The notes under the pieces: generated by a model
The model's input: only the letters and a program-made list of their open reading frames with translations
Database searches by the model: none
What the model was told of the DNA's origin: nothing
Part shown: positions 46,501 through 58,719 of the stretch, in pieces
Position numbering within the stretch: position 1 is the first letter of the stretch
Layout: each line of letters opens with the position of its first letter
Origin: Nephrocerus scutellatus
Lineage: Eukaryota; Arthropoda; Insecta; Diptera; Pipunculidae
DNA length: 64,000 nucleotides
Direction: 5' to 3'
NCBI GenBank assembly: GCA_947095585.1
Contig: OX352762.1
Location: 13,123,969-13,187,968, forward strand
Translations under genes and position numbers: made by a program

Positions 46501-49500
46501 TTACCCGAGACATGACCATCAGAACGTCTCTCACAGGCGGACGTCATCAGTTGCATAGCGAAAATTCTCGCTCGAATTCCCTGTCCCGTTGCCGATGCGG
46601 CCAACGGAAGGAGACCAACTGGTGTAGTTCCAAGTCTGGCACTGGCTTCAGGTGATCGTGAGCAACATATGCTCAGACATTGTCTGTGTAAGGTATTTGT
46701 CTTAGTTTTCAATCAATAATCTTGATAGTAGGATACCAATAACTTACAAACATGCCAACTCATCCAGAAGACCTCTTCTCTGATAGGAGTGTGCGTTTCG
46801 TGGAATCGATCCAGACATCTGTGCTGATCCGGATGGAGCATTCATCGTTTGTGAAAGTTGAATTGCACGTAAAACTTCCAGCAGTAGACTAACGCCATCG
46901 AAGGGGGTTGCGACGAATTCCTGAACGAAGCTATAGGATTTGTAAAAAAATATAAGGAAGATGAGTACGAATTATTTTATTGTGATCATTTTACAGAATC
47001 ATTCAACGAAGGAGTCACCTTGGGAATGATACCCTTAAGTCGGCACGAAGTTTTGTCAGCAAATCAGTAACAGATCCAAATTGTCGCAGAGACATTTCAG
47101 TATCCGATTCTGGAGGTGATGGAATTGGACTTCTATTTTTAGTGTTAGAGATAAATCGTCAATTATTATTAATAAGCTCGTTTGTTATTCTAGACTCCAG
47201 CCCACCTGTATTCTGAATATTTGGATGGAAGTGTCGCTGCTCGTAGTAAATCCGGCTTAGTTGTTTCACTGCCAATTGGGTTGATTTCGCCTGTATCATA
47301 TATTGACTTGACCGTTGTTCCGGATTGTCGTTTTCCATATTTCTTCAACGACTGAACATAGTCCTCGGGATTGTAAACCGGAGGCCTTTGATTTTCCTAT
47401 TATTGAACATAGATGAAAGTCGTTAAAGTTCGATTGCTGATATTTGAGCAATAAAGTGTTTGGATGATAGTAATGTCTGCTTTAAGATGTGGATGTAACT
47501 AGCAGTTCTGGGGCGGTTTGTACCCCGCGCCCTTATTTACCCCAGCGAGACCCTCTTTACGTAATATAATACTATATCGTCTCCTCGAACAGGAATTGAA
47601 TATACGACGAAATGGTCAGCCAATATAAAGACACAAACCAAACCGTAATTAAAATCATGTGTCCAGAAATTACCTGAAAAAAATACCTGAGGGATAACCG
47701 AACCCGAACCTACTTTGTGGCCTTATGAAATTAGTCCCAAGTGAAATAAATCCAGGCGGTCAGCAATGAAATACATACCTCCTCAAATGCGAAAATGAAT
47801 TGACACCCAACTCAAGAAAAGAAAAAAGTCTCACTAATTTTGGTCGTTATATTTTCACATTCATGGCGTTTATTTGAGCGAACGGCGTTTCCAGCTGAGT
47901 TTTCGAAGAAAAATGGGCTACGACCTGTCCGAACTCAAAGACCACTACTGTTATCCAATAGCAAGCCTTTTTTTACGAACTTTTTTCAAAATTCGCACGG
48001 TTTCAGCTACACAACACTTATATTGAAAATTCGATATCAATATTTCGAAACGCTACTCAAGCGAAAACATGATTGTTTCGTGCCGCGGAATATCAGACCG
48101 ACGAGCTGTCATAATTTCAAACAAAACGTTAAAAAAAAGTTGCCATAGCCTATTAAACAAACCAGTAGATTGCCCACCCTCTATTTGGTTTAAAATAGAC
48201 AGATAGATATAAATAGATAAATAGTTATTAAGACTAATTATTATATCGGGTGTTTCAACAGGTGCGCTTCAACTTTTCTCCGATAGGGACGGCGAACGAC
48301 ACCATATTTTTTATTGTTCTTTTGTTATTTAGAAACTTCATTAGTATACATTTCATCATGGAACGCTACACATGTGAACAGCGATTGCAAATCGTGCAAA
48401 TTTTTTATCAAAATAATCGTTCTGTTGCCGCTACTTTAAGAGCATTACGGCCATTTTACGGTCCATTTAACAAGCCAGCCCGTTCGACAATCGACCGTAT
48501 AGTGGCAAAATTTGAGTCTACGTTTTCGCTACATAATGTTCCGGTGCCCTCGAGAGCAAGAAGTGCTCGAAGTGTTGAAAACATCGCAGCCGCCAGGGCT
48601 TCAGTTCAAGAAGACGCGAATGTGTCGCTCACACGACGTTCGCAACAATTGGGCCTTTCTGTGACATCATTGTGGCGAATTTTACGTAAAGATCTTGGCC
48701 TACATCCGTATAAGATCAAGCTGACACAACAACTAAAGCCGTTTGACCATTTGAAGTGACGCCGATTCGTGAATTGGGCTCAAGAGCAAATCGAAAATGA
48801 TGCAGATTTTCACCGAAAAATCATCTTCAGCGATGAGGCTCACTTTTGGCTAGAAGGATTTGTCAACAAGCAAAATATGCGTTACTGGGCAGAAAGCAAC
48901 CCACACGTGATTCATTAGGCACCGTTGAATCCCGAAAAAGTCACTGTTTGGTGCGGATTACATGCCGGCGGCGTCATTGGGCCATATTTTTTCATCGACG
49001 ATAATGATCGCCACGTTACTGTTAATGGAAATCGGTACCGCGATATGATAAACGATTTTTTTTGGCCGCAATTGAATGGAATGGACTTGGACGACATGTG
49101 GTTTCAGCAGAACGGGGCCACATGCTACACAGAACACGATACAATCGCGTTATTGAAGACCAAGTTCGATGAGCGTGTTATTTCGCGAAATAGGCCCGTC
49201 CAGTGGCCGCCGCGCTCGTGTGATTTGACACCTCTAGATTATTTTCTTTGGGGTTATGTGAAGTCATTGGTCTATGCCAATAAGCCGGCGACGTTGCAAG
49301 AGCTCAGAGCCAATATTGAACGTGAAATTACTGGAATTTCGTCCGATTTATGCGAAAGAGTGGTCGAATATTGGGTTCAAAGATTGGACTTCGTAAAACG
49401 TGCTCGCGGTGGTCATGCAAAAGAAATCGAGTTTCATACTTAAATGTATCATATGTATATGTTTAAATTCGTTAATAAAAAAAAAGTTAGTTCAAAAGTC

Positions 49501-52500
49501 GAACAGTTTGTGTTTTATTCAAAAAAAAAAGTTGAAGTGCTCTTATTAAAAAACCATTTATATTTCGTTTTATTTCTAATATTATTTTGTTTCTTAACTT
49601 GTTACTATTGTTAATTTTTTTTGCTTTTCTAAATTTAAATTAAAAATTGTTCATATAAACGCAACTATGCGATCTAAGAATTCTAGGCCGAAACAATACG
49701 AATGTTATAGCAAAAATGCAAAATATTTAAAAAAAAAACAATAAACAACGATAAAAGATACACGATACACGGTACAATTAAGACAATAAAATATTAAACG
49801 CGATTGTTTTTTTTTGCGTTTCCGTGTAACTATACAAGTTATAATTGCAAGTTCAATTGTGCAAGTTAAATTGCTCCCCAGGGGAATTGTGCCAAGTGGA
49901 ATTGTGCCAGTGGAATTGTGTTCAGTGGAATTGTGTTCAGTGGAATTGTGTCTGGTGGAATTGTGCTAGTGGAATCGGCCGGTTTCCGATCTAAGCGCTA
50001 TCCAATTAATATTTATTTACTTTGTCAAAATAATAAAAGCACTCTTCGAACTCTGTGTTCCAACGTCCTCGATAGTATAGTGGTCAGTATCCCCGCCTGT
50101 CACGCGGGAGACCGGGGTTCAATTCCCCGTCGGGGAGACGAGTTTTTTTTCTTGTTACTAAGAATTATTGGCTATGCGGGAAATTAACTGTGGTGTTTGA
50201 CATTTAATCATGAAAAATAACCCCCCCCCCTAAAAAGGTGCCAATTATACAACAATTTTATGCGTTCTGTTGGGACAACTTTACGTGGACTAATAACCGC
50301 AACGATGCCTATTTCTGGCTTAACGGATACGTTAATAAACAAACTTTTTGCATTTGGTCAAGTCAACAACCCGCCCATGCCGCCCACAAAAATTTACTGT
50401 TTCGTGCGGGTTTCATGCTATACTGAGCTGTCATTGGCTCGCACTCCTTCTTTACGAGTAATGATGCTGAAAACGTAGTGATAATCGCGGTAGATCGCTC
50501 CCGGACCTTATCGTCTGACTATTTTAGGAAATGGTTGAATCAGAACATATATTGATACAAGACGGTATGCCAACATTCCAAAAGCTGGCCCAAAAAAAAT
50601 CGAGTTATTGAAGTCGAAGTTTGTCGACCGTGTCGTTTCATCTCCAGAAATGGAGCATTCAATTAACCGCCGCCGCCACATGTGATTTGACTACTCTGGA
50701 CTATTTTCCATATCTGGTTTAGTGCCTATGCTAATAAGCCATACTTGAGATGAGATGCGAAATTGCCGGCATATCGCCAGATTTATGAAAAAAAAAAAAG
50801 AAATACTGGATACAGCGCATTCACTCGTGCAGCCGTTTCCTAAAAGACATTAACATAATGTTATATCCCATATTTAGTGGTATTGATGGTACTATAACCC
50901 AAAAAAAAGGAAATTTTTTTATATTTCAAACAAAAGGTATTTTATTCAAAAAACAAAATTGGGTGTACTTTTAATGAATACTCCGTTGTGTACCTTTATA
51001 TAGAATGTAAGAGAAAACTTTTATTAATACGGATTTAATAATCGCAATTTTATTAAAAAGCAACAACATCCCGTATTGTCTAGTGGTTAGGATATCTGGC
51101 TCTCACCCAGAAGGCCCGGGTTCGATTCCCGGTACGGGAAATTTATCTTTTGTTTATTGTTATTATACTAAAGATCAAATCGATTCTGATTTACTAATAA
51201 TCAAAAAAAAAAGATAGAGTATAATAAGCGATTTCATTAATTAGTTTGTTTAATAGCACACTCAATTCACATTATTGTAAAATTAGGTAATCATTCGTTC
51301 AGAGGCTTCGAATGTGTGTGTTTTTTATTCGTTTAGCTTTAGATCATGACCAGCGCGTTTTTACGCTCAAATAGTATATTACATAACGAGCGAGGAAATA
51401 TTGAGCGGCATTCTAACGAGCACGATGAGAACTTCTCTGCGAGTAATGTACGCTATTTTTCACACGACCAAAACCGGTTTCTCCGCTAAACCGGTAATGC
51501 GCAATGCTAAATTACTCTGGGAATGTGTGTTCGCTGTGACTGCAGTAAATAACAAAAATATTTTATGTGTTAAATAACTAGAGTGTGTAAAGGCCACTTT
51601 AGAAGCTAGGTTGTAATGTATGAAACAGTCACTTTCGTCTATGGACGTGTGAAAAAATTTTAACCGAGCACACTCGAGCCGTATTTGAGTGTTATTGTTG
51701 AACAAAAAATGTCAAGCGAAGCTTTTTGTTTTGGATATAAAGTTTAATAAATAAACATTCTGTTAATATTAGGTCTGTTCCCGTACTCAAAAATAGTAAT
51801 AATCATTGTTACGACTTTTTACTCAAAAGCGTTCCCGTGCTCGAAATAATAGTAAAAGAGAGCGGAAAATAGGGAGTAAGTTCATTTCCTCTTCATGCGA
51901 ATTTTGACAACTTTTACTACAAAAATTTTGATGAATATATAATAACTTATGTGGCGTTCTTTTTTTCCTACAGTTTTTTTTTTAAAAATAACACTAATTT
52001 TTGGCGCCAAGCGAAAAAAATATGCACTCGTACGTTTTGTATGTGAATTTGTGAAGAAATGGTAGCACAAATGTCATGATGACAACAACAATGATAACAA
52101 CAAATGTTTTGTCAATGTCAATTTTCTCTTTTACTAATTGTGTTTAGAAATCGCTCTCTTCGAACTTTCTGAACTAATTTATGACAACGCCCAATCAGTG
52201 TTGCCATACTCGCAACTTAAAATAAGTTGCAAAATTTGTGTTTTTTTTTTTAAATATGTTGCCAAAATAATTATAATTAAGGAAAATATAAAATCATTTT
52301 AAAGTTTTTATTTGAAAAAGATCACAATTCATTTTCATACATAAAGCCATAAGTATGTGCAAACTTAGAAAGTCATTCATACATTATTTGCACACATGTG
52401 TTTTTTCGGCGACAAGACTTTCTGTTAAAAGTTGTTAGTGATCGGGCCCCGGGTTCGGGTGCGCTCCCATACCAATTTATTAAAACATTTACTTGATTTT

Positions 52501-52902
52501 CTTGATCTTCGATCGACAACACTATTGTAAACATTTGGTAGAGATAGGGCCCCGGGGTCGGGAGGTTTTTGGATCGGCAATATGTGCAAATCTTAGGATA
52601 CAGTTGTATCAAAGTGGTAACATTGTGGGTGTGGCCAATGTATAAAAATATAAAGAAAATATTTCACAGCAATAGGTTTTCATTTGTGAAATGATCCACA
52701 ACAACCAAACAACCTTTTTACAAATACAATTACCTACCTTATTAGAAAAACTTTGCGGCCAGCTATTTTCGGAATTTGTCATTTTGTACGAAACCGATGA
52801 ACAGATTTGGCTGCCACTGCACCCGGTTTTGCTCTGACGGCCAGCTGGATGGGGTGGTGGTGGTGGTAAGGTTGGTGTATTTTGACAAATGCTTGGAGCC
52901 AT
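43596..52902 (-). CDS. mwh: GBD-FH3 planar-polarity protein, multiple wing hairs-like, eight coding exons
   Basis: The exons, written 5' to 3' on the minus strand, are 52902-52738, 47396-47206, 47132-47019, 46930-46748, 46683-46357, 46292-46190, 46117-45965 and 44915-43596. All junctions have GT/AG borders and the frame stays open for 851 residues. Start ATG 52902 has the context ATCAAATGG. The N-terminus carries PTLPPPPPHPAG. The formin-type GTPase-binding/FH3 region spans residues about 130-360 (LLTKLRADLRVSFPS, FVQEFVATPFDGVSLLLEVL, FRLLVGMLNSGGG, FLNTFLESAENLQNRLYL). A coiled coil follows (RRVQ|ILHEEKAVLTSMERR, RCAELQREIFRLQ), then a long acidic/serine tail. There are no FH1 or FH2 domains. 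In Drosophila, Mwh has this composition and a similar length and restricts actin prehair formation downstream of planar polarity. A leader exon upstream is implied by an acceptor at 52934. Confidence 0.85.
44925..45958. repeat. 1-kb AGAGATA-type simple satellite in the last mwh intron
   Basis: Degenerate GAGATAGAGAGATAGAGA units, with AGCGAGATAGCGTATAGCG variants near 45230-45290, fill almost the whole intron between the 45965 donor and the 44915 acceptor. On the minus strand it reads as an open SLYLSISLSLYL-type peptide, which is an artefact of the repeat. Uniform blocks near 45430-45490 are nearly perfect, suggesting ongoing slippage. Confidence 0.9.
47397..48246. other. Part of the large first coding intron of mwh, nothing recognised
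   Basis: Intronic DNA between the second coding exon and a mariner. Short GATA repeats are present near 48200. Confidence 0.4.
48247..49557 (+). mobile_element. DD41D (rosa-type) mariner, nearly intact, two stop codons
   Basis: Imperfect 31-bp terminal inverted repeats (48247-48277 and 49527-49557) flank one transposase frame, ATG 48358 to TAA 49441-49443, 361 codons. It is interrupted only by TGA at 48757 and TAG at 48916; there are no frameshifts. Motifs are an N-terminal helix-turn-helix region (CEQRLQIVQIFY), first aspartate IIFSDEAHF, second site QQNGAT with Asn where Asp is expected, and PRSCDLTPLDYFLWG with the third Asp. Forty-one residues separate the second and third sites. It sits in the first coding intron of mwh, opposite to mwh. 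Both stops are one change from sense, so death was recent. Confidence 0.9.
49558..50065. other. mwh intron, AT-rich with a short tandem repeat
   Basis: Between 49870 and 49975, six or so imperfect copies of GTGGAATTGTG occur in a row. No gene is supported. Confidence 0.5.
50066..50137 (+). tRNA. tRNA-Asp (anticodon GTC)
   Basis: A 72-nt cloverleaf: the acceptor stem TCCTCGA pairs with TCGGGGA, the D-arm/A box is TAGTATAGTGGTCAGTA, the anticodon loop is CTGTCAC, and the B box is GGTTCAATTCC. It is followed by a T run at about 50142 (pol III terminator). It lies inside the first coding intron of mwh on the opposite strand and looks fully intact. Confidence 0.97.
50225..50985 (+). mobile_element. 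DD41D mariner relic
   Basis: It keeps YFWLNGYVNKQTF (compare HFWLEGFVNKQNM at 48.8 kb), IELLKSKFVDRVVS and a broken CDLTTLDYFPY, plus a TTTTATTCAAAAAACAAAAT end. It is much older than the neighbouring mariner, with many frame breaks. Its left end carries a C run. Confidence 0.75.
51069..51140 (+). tRNA. tRNA-Glu (anticodon CTC)
   Basis: A 72-nt cloverleaf: the acceptor TCCCGTA pairs with TACGGGA, the A box is TGTCTAGTGGTTAGGA, the anticodon loop is GCTCTCAC, and the B box is GGTTCGATTCC. TTTT follows at about 51149. It lies inside the mwh intron and appears functional. The isoacceptor at 63.3 kb is nearly identical apart from the anticodon. Confidence 0.97.
51141..52374. other. mwh intron, nothing recognised
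   Basis: About 1.2 kb of AT-rich intron with no supported gene or repeat family. Confidence 0.4.
52375..52580 (-). repeat. Fragment of the dispersed minisatellite-bearing repeat in mwh
   Basis: TTGCACACATGTGTTTTTTC, GTGATCGGGCCCCGGGTTCG and GATCGACAACACTATTGTAA words match the family seen at 32.7 and 55.4 kb. It is strongly decayed. Confidence 0.5.
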
Positions 52903-52933
52903 TTGATATCCAGTGTAGAATGATGAAAAATCA

Positions 52934-54244
52934 CTGCAAAAAAGAGACAAATAAAGGAGAAAAGTAATATAAATATCATGCTGTAGCATAAACATAAAAC
53001 ATAAAAACAGCAAATAACAACAAAAACAACCATGACACAGACCCATGTAATGCTGGCACATTGATTAGCGCCTTTCGGTCATGCAAATTGAAATGTGACA
53101 TTCACCCAATGTCCGTGTCACTGTTGTTCAACAGCAAAAGTAGGAAGAGGCGGATAATTGTTAATTTATTATTTATGAACGACTGGGATATAACGTATCA
53201 CCTATATGGCAACGGAGGTGTGATGACCACTTGTTGTCATTCAAGTTTTTCAACTGTGAGGCATGTAATGTGTGACCAAGAAGTCAGTGTAAAGCGTTAG
53301 GCGTCCAATGATGGGGAGCTTACTGCGTGAAGCGTTAAATTTGCATTGCGGATGAGCAAGCAATATACAGCGGCTGAATGTGGGTCGAGCAATAAAGCTT
53401 AGTTTTTGCACGGGAGCGTATACAGCGCGGCGTGAGCAAGCTGATTGTCAATCGTAGACGTAACTACGGCTTTAAGCGGACATCACACGAATTGAATAAA
53501 TGGCCTTTTAAACTTCAGTGGTTTGGATTTGATTGCATTTTACTCGTATTGGCCATGGTAATGGTATATGAAAATGCAAATGAAGAAGGTGGACCGCTCA
53601 TCTGCGCAAAAAGCCCGACTATCGAATTTCGTAAGCGAAACGGTAGATATTTATATATTCCTTTCTTTCACTTTCTCTAATATTCTCCGCTCGTCTGTTA
53701 CAAATCATTCTCGCTTGTTTATGCCTAACCGGCTGATGTTCAGATTCCGGATTGTTTAATGACTGTTTAAGCTTTTCACGTTAATTTAAATTTAATTTTG
53801 AAGAGGAAGCGAAATTTTTGTCGATAACCGAATGAAATGTATTTTTCGAATTCTTTCTGATCTTCACTAGAGCTGAACTTAAAAGAGATTGGTCGACAGA
53901 GGTACCGACACCCTATAGAGAAAATTCTGACGGTTAAGCGGTATAAGAGAATTGTAATCGCTAATGAAAATAACCTGTGGTGACAGTTAAATCAGCACAG
54001 TTCCTACCTGAGATCAGCACAATCATTAATAAGGCCGACCACATATTGAGCGCATCACAGCACAGCATACCATAGTCGAGGTATTTAGAGCATAATTAGG
54101 CTTTCAAGAGTTCGTTATGAATTTTACAAATAAAAACACAAGTTCGTTTATTCACAAGGTACAAGCTTAATTAACAAATAGCAACAGTTCACAAATTTAC
54201 ACTGGTGATTACTTGTTATTGACACAGATAACACTTATATTCAT
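52934..54244. other. Upstream of the mwh-like start, no gene supported
   Basis: A TTTTTTGCAG acceptor ending at 52934 on the minus strand implies a non-coding leader exon further right, either here or beyond the window. It could not be placed. Short plus-strand frames at 53.4 kb lack family features. Confidence 0.4.
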
Positions 54245-57200
54245 ATATATCACTTATTCATCATCATATTTGGCTCTACAACCGGGGTCCGGTCCTGGCC
54301 TCCCGCAAAAAGTCTCTCCACCGGTCCCGATTTCGAGCCGATGTCTTCCATTCCTAAACTCTGGGCGTCCTGGTCTACGCCATCCTTCCAGCGTAGGCTT
54401 GGCCGGCCACACTGTCGTGTTCCATAAATCGTACTGAAAAGGACTTTCCGAGCAGGATCCTCTTCGCTCATGCGAGCTACGTGTCCTGCCCACCGGAGCC
54501 TACCGAGCTTAATTTTCTTTACGATGCGGACATCGCGGTAACGCTTGTAGATCTCATCATTATAGAGTCTCCGGAATCGTCCTTCCTCACATACGGGGCC
54601 GTAAGACTTTTCTCTCGAATGCGGCAAGTGGTCAGACAGACTCTAGTAGGCTTTCTTGGCTTTAAGAAACCGTGCGCGTAATTTTTTTTATTTTTCTATA
54701 TTAACTTCGCGTGCCCGTGGCTGGCTGGCTGGCTGGTCAGATTTTCTGATCAATTTTTAATCCACTTCCCAAAGCCAGATTTTATTGAAATTTTGCACAT
54801 ATGTATATTTCCGATGACAATACATTCTATTTAAATTTCAAAGTGATTGGGCAGCGGGATCCGGGATTTTTCCATTTGCGACATCAAAAAATCATATCGT
54901 ACTATAATGACTGTGTTCTGTGTGCGCTGATGAGCTGATGCGCTGTAAGCAGCGCTGCTTGCTTTACGATTGTGGTTGTTTTGTTGTTGTGCTGCAGCAG
55001 AGAGTATAGAGATATCAAGAGGAAGTAGAACAAATATTTTGATACAAAATTGAATGGTTCCGCAATTGAAATATGTTGTACACTCAGTTGTGTAAGTGCA
55101 TTCTTAATTTGTGTTTTGTACTCACACTGCTTTACAGCTTAACTCAACTCAAAAGAAAGAATTTTAGTGGTACTTCGTACGTCGTTGTGTCGCACCAACC
55201 GTGCGCTGTTGCTGCTATGTTTTCGCCACCAAATGGGAAATTTCACCACATAATCGAATCTCCGAACAGAGATTTTACAAGAAAAATTTCAAAAATTTCG
55301 CTTGCCCGTGGCACGTCTGTCTGTCCGACCGTCTTTTTGAAGTGAAATCTTGCCATCAATTTTCAACCCACTTTCCAAAGCCCTATTTTATTGAAATTTT
55401 GCACGTTTTATACACATATGTATCTTCGATGGACAACACTTTTTGTAAACATTTTATAGACAAGCTCCTTTAGAGAAAATTAACTCGATTTTCTTCAAAT
55501 TTTATACACATGTGTATCTCCAATGGACCATTGGGCCCCAACAAATTTTTTAAATTTTTTTTAATTAATTAAATTATTTCTGGTTCCATGCTGTTATCGG
55601 CTGCTACAGTTGACCTGAGATAGTTGAGGGATTGCACTACTTTAAATTCGCGCTCTACTATTTGAATTGAGGGACCTATGTTGGATCTTCTACTTGCAGA
55701 CATGGCCACCATGTACTTTGTTTTGCTCTCATTTATGTGCAGCCCCAGATTTCGTGCCGCCTGGTCTATCTGAATGAAAGCTTCCTGTACAGCTCTTTGG
55801 TTTCTACCAACGATGTCAATATCGTCTGCGTAAGCCGGTATCTGAATGGACTTATAGAGGATTGTTCTTCTCGCCGTTACCTCAGAGTCTCGGATCACTT
55901 TCTCCAACGCCAGGTTGCAGAGGAGGCAGGCCAGCCCACCCCCTTGTCGGAGCCCGTTATAGATGTTGGGCTTGATAGTGATCCGGATATTTTTACTTGG
56001 CTTATAACATTGGTCATGGTCAACCTACATAGTCGTGTCAGTTTATTTGGGTTACCGAATTCTCTCATGGCTTTATAAAGTTCTACTCTGGTTATGCTAT
56101 AATAGGCGGCTTTACCATTTATAAAAATATGGTGTAGTGAGTTTCGAAACTCTAGACATTTTTCCATCACCTGCCTAAGGGTGTAAATCTGATCAGCTGT
56201 TGATTTGCCTGGGATAAAGCACCACTGGTATGGGGCTATCCTGTCTTGAAGGATAGAGGAGAAGATCTCATACGCGGTACCCAACAACATTATACCACGA
56301 TAATTGCTGCAGGTTGGTATATCTCCTTTCTTATGTATGGGGCACAGGATGCCTCTTCGCCAGTCTTTTGGCATCGCTTCTTCCTCCTATACTTGCACTA
56401 TTAGTTCATGAATTACTTGGTGTATTGTGGGACCTCCTGTTTTTATCAGCTTCTCTTGGATACCATCACATCCCGGACCTTATTATTTTTGAGTCGATTT
56501 ATCGCCCTGTAGACTTCGTCTATGCTTTCTTTTTTTCTTGATGAAGCTATCCGCGCTCGGAGCACTACACCAACAAGACTGTGTTCCGAGTCGACGTTGG
56601 CACCTCGGTACGTTGTTCGTCCCGTCATCAGGTACGGGTTGTGGCGGCGGTCTCTTAACACGTGGTCTGTCTGGTTGCGAGTGTCTCCATCAGGAGATAC
56701 CCAAGTGGCTTTGTGGATATTTTTACGCGCAAACCTTGTACTCGCAACGACCAAATTATTGCTTCCTGCCATTTCTATGACTCGATGTCCATTGTCATTA
56801 GTGTTCTCGTATAAGCTATGGGTGCCAATGTACTGCCTGAATACTGGCTCCATACCTATTTTGGCATTGATTTTTACGTCATTCTGAGGACAGGCATGGA
56901 GTTCCCGTTCGGCTGATTCAAAGAATTCTTCTTTTTCATCATCTGGGGAATCCTCTGTATGTGCGTGACCGTTTATAAGGGCTTATGTTTTTAAATCTGC
57001 ACCGCACGCGAAGGGTGCAATAAGCCGTTCATTTACTGCTTTAAAGGTGTTAACGGTTGGTTTCGTTCTTTTGCTGACTAGAAACCCCACCACGAGCACA
57101 TTATGTCTTGCATCACAGCTGTAATATATGTCATATTCTGATTTTTATAAGACACCATTCCCTATCCACCGCATCTCCTGAATTGCTGTTATGTCAGCAT

Positions 57201-57340
57201 TATATTTGGACAGGGTATCGGTTAGCTGCTGTGCAACTCGAGCTCAATACAGTGACCGTACGTTCCTTGAGTAAATCGTTGCCGTGGTCGTCGTCGTCGT
57301 TCATCAGTGTATCCGTGGCGGATTTGGGGTTCCGTAATAT
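54245..57340 (-). mobile_element. RTE-like LINE family D, copy split by a repeat
   Basis: The (ATG)n tail lies at about 54250-54262. The 3' part to 54680 encodes GPVCEEGRFRRLYNDEIYKR and RWAGHVARMSEEDPARK. An 896-bp non-coding repeat then intervenes, after which the element resumes with MEKVIRDSEVTARRTILYKS, AYADDIDIVGRN (intact YADD), QWCFIPGKSTADQIYTLR and endonuclease pieces (LQEMRWIGNGV, EPVFRQYIGTHSLYENTND) up to about 57340. Part of the linker/RT start is deleted near 56500 relative to the 39 kb copy. Confidence 0.85.
54681..55576 (+). repeat. GGCT-headed minisatellite-bearing repeat, complete 896-bp insertion
   Basis: The host LINE reads CGTGCGCGTATTTCTGG in its intact copy at 38.1 kb. 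Here A (54680) and T (55577) are separated by this insert, so both ends are defined. It begins with an A/T run, then TATATTAACTTCGCGTGCCC and GGCTGGCTGGCTGGCTGG, then body units. A second head at about 55290-55340 has a GTCTGTCTGTCCGACCGTC microsatellite, then further body. It ends AATTAATTAAATTA. It has no coding capacity. Insertion precisely between A and T without duplication resembles Helitron-type movement. Confidence 0.75.
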
Positions 57341-58719
57341 GGTTTTTTCTTACGGCCGATGTTATTGGCATCGAGCCAACCTTATCTTGAAGAGACTATA
57401 GCCCGATCTTTTCGCTTTTCCTGTACTGGAGGAAAAATACCAGCGGCCACCACGTGTAGGCTTGATCGCACTTCCACCAGTCAGAGATAGTTGCGGCCAC
57501 ATGCATTTCGGCATACATCAAACCAAAACCATGAGACAAAAATCTTAACTACACCCTACAAATCGAAAGAGCTATAAATAAATAAATCTTGTATGTATTT
57601 GAACGACAGAAAAGATCACATGCGAAATGGTGAACACTGGCGCTAACAAAGGCTCTTGAATAGGGCCACTAGTGTCATCCTCATCACTCTACCTACATAC
57701 GCACATATGCTAAGTCTACGTTTCTTAACGTTTTACGCTGTGTTGTTGGCAATTTTTTTGCAATTATTCATAATGCAAGACAATGCACTATCCAGCGAAG
57801 ACATTTATTTTACACTGCGAGTACCTAATGACCCGTCGATCACGCAATGAAAAGTATCCGCGCCTCGAAAATACTATGATCACAGAATAGAAGTCTACTG
57901 CATTACAATGGGCGTCGCTGCTTCATTGTTGCTTCAAACTGTCCGTCAGACATTGTGCGCTTAAGACTGTATTCGTCTTGATGGTAATTTAATTACAGGA
58001 AGGTCGGTCTAATGGATTGCAATTCGAATTTAAATTCTCCTGAATTAATGCACTCGCACTCAGCTATTACACGATCGTATCAGGGGAGAACCAACCGCAA
58101 TGCACAGGAATTATTCATGATTCGCATTACAGTTTATTATTTATTTGACTCCTTTTACCTTCGTTTTTCCACTTTTGAGTTCTTGAAATTTTTTCTTTCA
58201 TTTGTGTTTCACTATCCTCATTAAATATGTAATTGAAAGTTGCAGCACGCACGCACCTACATCATCACGATAATAATTTCTTCATCTGATTACATTGCTT
58301 CGTGCGGTGGATGGGAGATTTTCGAGTGAATTCCTATTGAAAGGTGCGATTCTTAAAAACCTATAATTCGTAAAAATTGATCAATGAGTTGTGGAAGAGC
58401 TTTAGTTGGTTTCAAGACGGCAACAACACTTTGAGGAACTCCAAAACACAACGGAATAGAGACGCCGATGAGAACACAGATAACCAACCATGTTGGAAAT
58501 TGTAGAGCCTATCAATGCTCTTAAAACAGGTCATCTAGCAAAGATTTATTCGACTTCAGGGTTTTGTGAGAGTGACAGTCAAAATCTCTGAATCGTTTGA
58601 ATCTTAATATGACTTTTGGATCATTCTCCCACCCAGCAAGCTATTGTTCACAGAGGTGGAAAACAGATCTCAAGCTTGACCAAAATCCTAGTTGGACATC
58701 TTTTAAGACAACTCATGAA
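57341..58719. other. Intergenic, nothing recognised
   Basis: The left portion may hold further decayed 5' LINE sequence. No supported gene or RNA. Confidence 0.4.

Noticed and set aside
50026..50187. Short plus-strand frame reading SIVVSIPACHAGDRGSIPRR
   Set aside because: It is a translation of the tRNA-Asp gene and not a protein.
52609..53061. Long minus-strand frame of 150 residues as a separate gene
   Set aside because: Only the part between the acceptor at 52934 and the donor at 52738 looks coding. It joins in frame to the mwh-like exons; the rest is intron.
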